Shown here: positions 60,742-64,000 of the stretch, one piece after another
Layout of the letters: each line of letters opens with the position of its first letter
Position numbering within the stretch: the stretch's first letter is position 1
Assembly: GCF_015674855.1 (NCBI RefSeq)
Contig: NZ_JADMLG010000006.1
Span: 387,857 to 451,856, forward strand
Origin: Nocardia bovistercoris
Lineage (GTDB): Bacteria > Actinomycetota > Actinomycetes > Mycobacteriales > Mycobacteriaceae
Direction of reading: 5' to 3'
DNA length: 64,000 nt
Position numbers and translations under genes: made by a program
Notes under the pieces: generated by a model
Seen by the model: the letters and a program-made list of their open reading frames with translations, nothing else
Told to the model about the DNA's origin: nothing
Databases searched by the model: none

Positions 60742-61329
60742 GTGACGACCGACGGCGACGACCGCGCGAACCGCCCGAGAAGAGCCGACGCGCGACGCAA
60801 CGCGGAGACGTTGATCGAAGCCGCCGCACAGGTTTTCGTGACCTCGGGAGTCGAAGCGCCGATCCGCGACATCGCCGCGCGGGCGCAGGTGGGAACCGCG
60901 ACCATCTATCGCCACTTCCCCACGCGCGCGGACCTGATCGTCGCGGTCTACCGACATCAGGTCGAAGCGCTCGCCGAGGGCGGACCGGCCCTGCTGGAAT
61001 CGAGCGAGGGCCCGTACGCCGCATTGCGCACCTGGATCGACCGGTTCGTCGACTTCGTGGCGACCAAGCAGGGACTCGCCGCGGTACTGCAATCCGACGA
61101 CCCATGCTTCGACCCGCTGCACGCCTACTTCCTCGAACGCCTCGTTCCCGTCTGCGCGCGACTGCTCGACGCCGCGGCCGCGGCGGGCGAGATCGGCGGC
61201 GGTCAGGATCCCTACGAACTCATGCGCGGCGTCGGCGGCCTGTGCGCGGGCGGCAGCACCGACCGCTACGACGCGCGGCGACTGGTCGGACTCCTCGTGG
61301 CGGGACTGCGCGCGCCGGGCGGTTCGTGA
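60742..61329 (+). CDS. TetR-family transcriptional regulator
   Basis: 195-aa regulator with an HTH at about residues 20-66 (ETLIEAAAQVFVTSG, then RAQVGTATIYRHFPTRADLI) and a helical ligand domain of the SCO4008/TetR_C_33-like type (LHAYFLERLVPVCARLLDAA). The GTG at 60742 is favoured by CGGAGG about 5 nt upstream. It probably represses itself and the divergent hydrolase through the 60674 palindromes; the SRPBCC gene follows by 12 bp and may be co-regulated. Confidence 0.9.
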   Translation: MTTDGDDRANRPRRADARRNAETLIEAAAQVFVTSGVEAPIRDIAARAQVGTATIYRHFPTRADLIVAVYRHQVEALAEGGPALLESSEGPYAALRTWIDRFVDFVATKQGLAAVLQSDDPCFDPLHAYFLERLVPVCARLLDAAAAAGEIGGGQDPYELMRGVGGLCAGGSTDRYDARRLVGLLVAGLRAPGGS

Positions 61330-61341
61330 TTCGATCGTGGC

Positions 61342-61797
61342 ATGACAGACAGTGAGTTTCCCCGCGTCGTATCCGCCGAGCGCGAGATCGCGGCGCCCGC
61401 GGCGGAAATCTTCGAATTGATCGCCGATCCGTCGCGGCAGCCGGAATGGGACGGCAACGACAATCTGGCCGAGGCGCCGAACGGACAGCGGGTGTCCGGT
61501 GTCGGCGGCGCGTTCACGATGACTCTGACCAACGGCGCGGTGCGCGTCAATCACGTCGTGGAGTTCGAGGAGGGGCGGCGCATCGCGTGGAAGCCCGCCG
61601 AAGCCGACAACGAGCCGTTCGGCCACCTGTGGCGCTGGGAGCTCGAGCCGGTCGACGACACGACCACCCGCGTCACCCACACCTACGACTGGTCGGCGCT
61701 CACCGACCCGAAGCGCCTGACGCGCGCCCGCGCCACCACCGCCGACAAGCTCGCGGCATCGGTGTCCCGACTCGCCGAGCTCGCCGAGCGGCGCTGA
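61342..61797 (+). CDS. SRPBCC (polyketide cyclase/START-like) protein
   Basis: 151-aa single-domain helix-grip protein: SAEREIAAPAAEIFELIADPSRQPEWD opens the fold, and WRWELEPVDDTTTRVTHTYDW plus a long C-terminal helix close it. Such proteins bind hydrophobic ligands; some are cyclases, many are of unknown role. It lies 12 bp after the TetR gene and probably shares its transcript. Confidence 0.86.
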   Translation: MTDSEFPRVVSAEREIAAPAAEIFELIADPSRQPEWDGNDNLAEAPNGQRVSGVGGAFTMTLTNGAVRVNHVVEFEEGRRIAWKPAEADNEPFGHLWRWELEPVDDTTTRVTHTYDWSALTDPKRLTRARATTADKLAASVSRLAELAERR

Positions 61798-62118
61798 ACT
61801 CGACACGGCACCGAACTTGACACAGCCCGTTTCGGGGTGTCATTATCGAAATAGGAAGATACACGAATAACGTGTGTTTATTTCGCTGCGCTCTGGACAT
61901 CTGCCTGTTTCCGGTGTAATTTCGGAATTCGCTCCGAGTCGCCCGCCGCCCAACTCTCGAAATGTGAATGACCGTGTGAGCGGTGCTGTCTGCGCACCCG
62001 CACGCACCCGTTGTTGTCGAGGAATGTTCCGCGGCCTCCGATTCGAGCGCGATGTGAAATACCGCCCACAGGACAAGCAGATATCGTGACGGTCGCGCAT
62101 GCGCGCGCCCGTCGCGAG
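61798..62118. promoter_or_regulatory. rpoB2 upstream region with palindrome
   Basis: 320 bp, unusually AT-rich around 61838-61885. An inverted repeat ACACG-AATAA-CGTGT lies at 61861-61875. No ribosomal-protein gene and no rifamycin-associated repeat as I remember it. It presumably holds the promoter for the rpoB-like gene; no strong ribosome-binding site directly precedes the GTG. Confidence 0.5.
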
Positions 62119-64000
62119 GTGCTGGAAGGACGCATCTTGGCACTCTCGACTTCCACCGAGGCACGCGGCGCGACACCCGGCGCGCCGCGGCGCGTCTCGT
62201 TCGCCAAACTCGGCGAGCCGCTGGATATTCCGGATCTCCTGGAGATCCAGACCGAATCGTTCGCCTGGCTCGTCGGCTCCCCCGAGTGGCGGGCCGACGC
62301 CGTGGCGCGCGGCGAGTCCGGCACGGGCGGGCTGGCGGAGGTGTTCGCGGAGATCAGCCCCATCGAGGATTTCGCCGCGACGATGTCGCTGACCCTGTCC
62401 GACCCTCGATTCGAGGAGGCGAAAGCCTCGATCGAGGAATGCAAGGACAAGGACATGACCTACGCGGCGCCGCTGTTCGTGACCGCGGAATTCATCAACA
62501 ACGACACCGGTGAGATCAAGAGCCAGACGGTCTTCCTCGGCGATTTCCCGATGATGACCGACAAGGGCACATTCATCGTCAACGGCACCGAGCGGGTCGT
62601 GGTGTCGCAACTCGTGCGATCACCGGGGGTGTATTTCGACCGCACCGTCGACAAGTCCGCGGAGAAGGACTTGCACAGCGCGCGCGTGATCCCCTCGCGC
62701 GGCGCGTGGCTGGAATTCGACGTCGACAAGCGCGACACCGTCGGCGTCCGCATCGACCGCAAGCGCCGCCAACCGGTTACGGTGCTACTCAAGGCGCTGG
62801 GCTGGGACGACGCGCGCATCACCGAACGCTTCGGCTTCTCCGAGACCATGATGACCTCGCTCGCCAAGGACCACACCGCGGGGCGCGACGAGGCGCTGCT
62901 CGACATCCACCGCAAGCTGCGTCCGGGCGAGCCGCCGACGAAGGAGTCCGCGCAGGCCCTGCTGCACAACCTGTTCTTCCACGAGAAGCGCTACGACCTC
63001 GCCCGCGTCGGCAGGCATCGCCTTGACAAGAAGCTCGGACTCGGCGGCGACGGCGCGCTGTCCACGCGGGTGCTCACCGAAGGGGACATCGTCACCATCA
63101 TCGAATACCTGCTGCGGCTGCACGGCGGCGAAGCGACGATGACGGGTCAGGGGGGCGTCGTGATCCCGGTGGACATCGACGATATCGACCATTTCGGCAA
63201 CCGTCGGCTGCGCACCGTGGGCGAGCTGATCCAGAACCAGATCCGGGTCGGCCTCTCGCGTATGGAGCGTGTGGTGCGCGAGCGGATGACCACCCAGGAC
63301 GTCGAGGCGATCACGCCGCAGACCTTGATGAACATCCGCCCGGTGGTGGCGGCGCTCAAGGAGTTCTTCGGCACCTCGCAGCTGTCGCAGTTCCTCGAAC
63401 AGCGCAATCCGCTCGCGAGCCTGACCCACAAGCGTCGCCTGTCGGCGCTGGGTCCCGGTGGTCTGTCGCGGGAGCGGGCCAGTCTGGAAGTGCGCGACGT
63501 GCACTACAGCCACTACGGCCGGATGTGCCCGATCGAGACGCCCGAGGGGCCGAATATCGGTCTGATGGGCTACCTTTCGGTGTACGCGCGAGTGAATCCG
63601 TTCGGGTTCGTGGAGACACCGTACCGGCGGGTCGTGGACGGGAAGGTCACCGACGAGGTCGACTACCTGTCCGCCGATCAGGAGGACCTGCACGTGGTGG
63701 CGCAGGCGAACGAGCCGCGCGACGCCGAAGGTCGGCTGTCGAATCAGCGGATCGCGGTGCGGCGCAAGAACTCCGAGGTCGAGTTGGTGCCGCCTGCCGC
63801 AGTGGACTATATGGATGTGTCGCCGCGTCAGATGGTGTCGGTGGCGACGGCGATGATTCCGTTCCTGGAGCATGATGACGCGAACCGTGCGTTGATGGGT
63901 GCGAATATGCAGCGTCAGGCGGTGCCGTTGATTCGGTCGGAGTCTCCGATCGTTGGTACGGGTATGGAGTTGCGTGCCGCGGTGGATGCCGGTGATGTGG
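62119..64000 (+). CDS. rpoB2: RNA polymerase beta subunit, rifampicin-insensitive paralogue (3'-partial)
   Basis: First 627 residues of a beta subunit that normally has about 1160. The GTG start gives MLEGRILA, the standard mycobacterial/nocardial N-terminus. The fork/rifampicin cluster (residues 418-444, M. tuberculosis positions 507-533) reads GTSQLSQFLEQRNPLASLTH up to 437, i.e. M515L, D516E, N518R, S522A and G523S; His526 and Ser531 are kept. Further on, E. coli positions 564, 572 and 574 are Tyr, Met and Tyr instead of Pro, Ile and Ser. Several of these are known rifampicin-resistance positions. Upstream there is an SRPBCC gene, not rplJ/rplL. Together this indicates the second, resistance-conferring rpoB of Nocardia. 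Codon use shifts near 63800. Confidence 0.85.
   Translation, partial: MLEGRILALSTSTEARGATPGAPRRVSFAKLGEPLDIPDLLEIQTESFAWLVGSPEWRADAVARGESGTGGLAEVFAEISPIEDFAATMSLTLSDPRFEEAKASIEECKDKDMTYAAPLFVTAEFINNDTGEIKSQTVFLGDFPMMTDKGTFIVNGTERVVVSQLVRSPGVYFDRTVDKSAEKDLHSARVIPSRGAWLEFDVDKRDTVGVRIDRKRRQPVTVLLKALGWDDARITERFGFSETMMTSLAKDHTAGRDEALLDIHRKLRPGEPPTKESAQALLHNLFFHEKRYDLARVGRHRLDKKLGLGGDGALSTRVLTEGDIVTIIEYLLRLHGGEATMTGQGGVVIPVDIDDIDHFGNRRLRTVGELIQNQIRVGLSRMERVVRERMTTQDVEAITPQTLMNIRPVVAALKEFFGTSQLSQFLEQRNPLASLTHKRRLSALGPGGLSRERASLEVRDVHYSHYGRMCPIETPEGPNIGLMGYLSVYARVNPFGFVETPYRRVVDGKVTDEVDYLSADQEDLHVVAQANEPRDAEGRLSNQRIAVRRKNSEVELVPPAAVDYMDVSPRQMVSVATAMIPFLEHDDANRALMGANMQRQAVPLIRSESPIVGTGMELRAAVDAGDV

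Noticed and set aside
61798..62118. A rifamycin-associated element upstream of rpoB2
   Set aside because: I looked for the GGGGCTTGC-type inverted repeat I remember from rifamycin-responsive genes and did not see one. The ACACG/CGTGT repeat at 61861 is different.
62119..64000. Reading this as the only housekeeping rpoB
   Set aside because: Upstream genes are TetR and SRPBCC instead of rplJ/rplL, and many substitutions sit exactly in the rifampicin pocket. Only the genome outside the window can settle it fully.
1..64000. Mobile elements, tRNA genes or integration sites explaining the accessory genes
   Set aside because: No transposase, integrase, tRNA or long flanking repeat was recognised anywhere in the window.

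Overview
The window is about 70% GC. Third codon positions are strongly G/C and GTG starts are common. The gene types are those of a mycolate-containing actinomycete: F420-type LLM oxidoreductase, EcKinase-like phosphotransferases, many TetR/SDR/CaiB/thiolase genes, an MtrA-like receiver and a mycobacterial/nocardial-type RpoB. I infer Nocardia or a close Nocardiaceae relative. No rRNA, tRNA, CRISPR, IS element or integrase was seen.

1-41.9 kb is accessory metabolism in small, separately regulated units. 1-7.6 kb holds a phosphotransferase, an SDR divergent from a TetR gene, a CaiB CoA-transferase, an amidohydrolase and an LLM oxidoreductase. 7.6-11.1 kb is a compact three-gene envelope module on the minus strand: an anchored binding-protein-like gene, a binding-domain plus vWA lipoprotein and an anchored small protein. 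11.2-14.6 kb is a TetR / zinc-ribbon / molybdopterin-oxidoreductase unit. 14.7-22.8 kb holds one normal P450, two atypical CYP157-like P450s without an ExxR motif, an acyl-CoA oxidase-like enzyme and a flavin monooxygenase (FMO). 23-32.6 kb holds a phosphotransferase, an MFS exporter, a second FMO in a run with hydrolase, DapB-like reductase and extended SDR genes, and an IclR regulator. The two FMO genes share a palindrome in their upstream regions. 32.7-41.9 kb is a series of regulator/enzyme pairs: HxlR/SDR/tautomerase, LysR/NmrA, an orphan receiver, and SDR-TetR/amidohydrolase.

42-55.1 kb is a minus-strand polyketide/fatty-acid-synthase-like locus under a large LuxR-type ATPase regulator. 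It encodes AT-ACP, then a 2028-residue protein read as ENR-KS-KS(inactive)-KR-DH, then a KR-DH(inactive) protein. This layout resembles PUFA-type synthases cut and reassembled in an unusual way, with a FabL-like enoyl reductase fused in front of the KS.

55.7-61.8 kb holds a DHA2 exporter, an ECF41-type sigma factor beside its likely target flavoprotein, a lipase-like hydrolase divergent from a TetR gene with two operators, and an SRPBCC protein.

The last 1.9 kb is the 5' part of an rpoB gene outside the normal ribosomal/rpoC context. Its rifampicin pocket carries several substitutions, so I read it as rpoB2, the rifampicin-insensitive second beta subunit known from Nocardia.

A 19-bp motif, two TACnGTA boxes starting exactly 12 bp apart, recurs at four promoters (2.2, 13.9, 23.0 and 25.9 kb) and suggests one local regulon.
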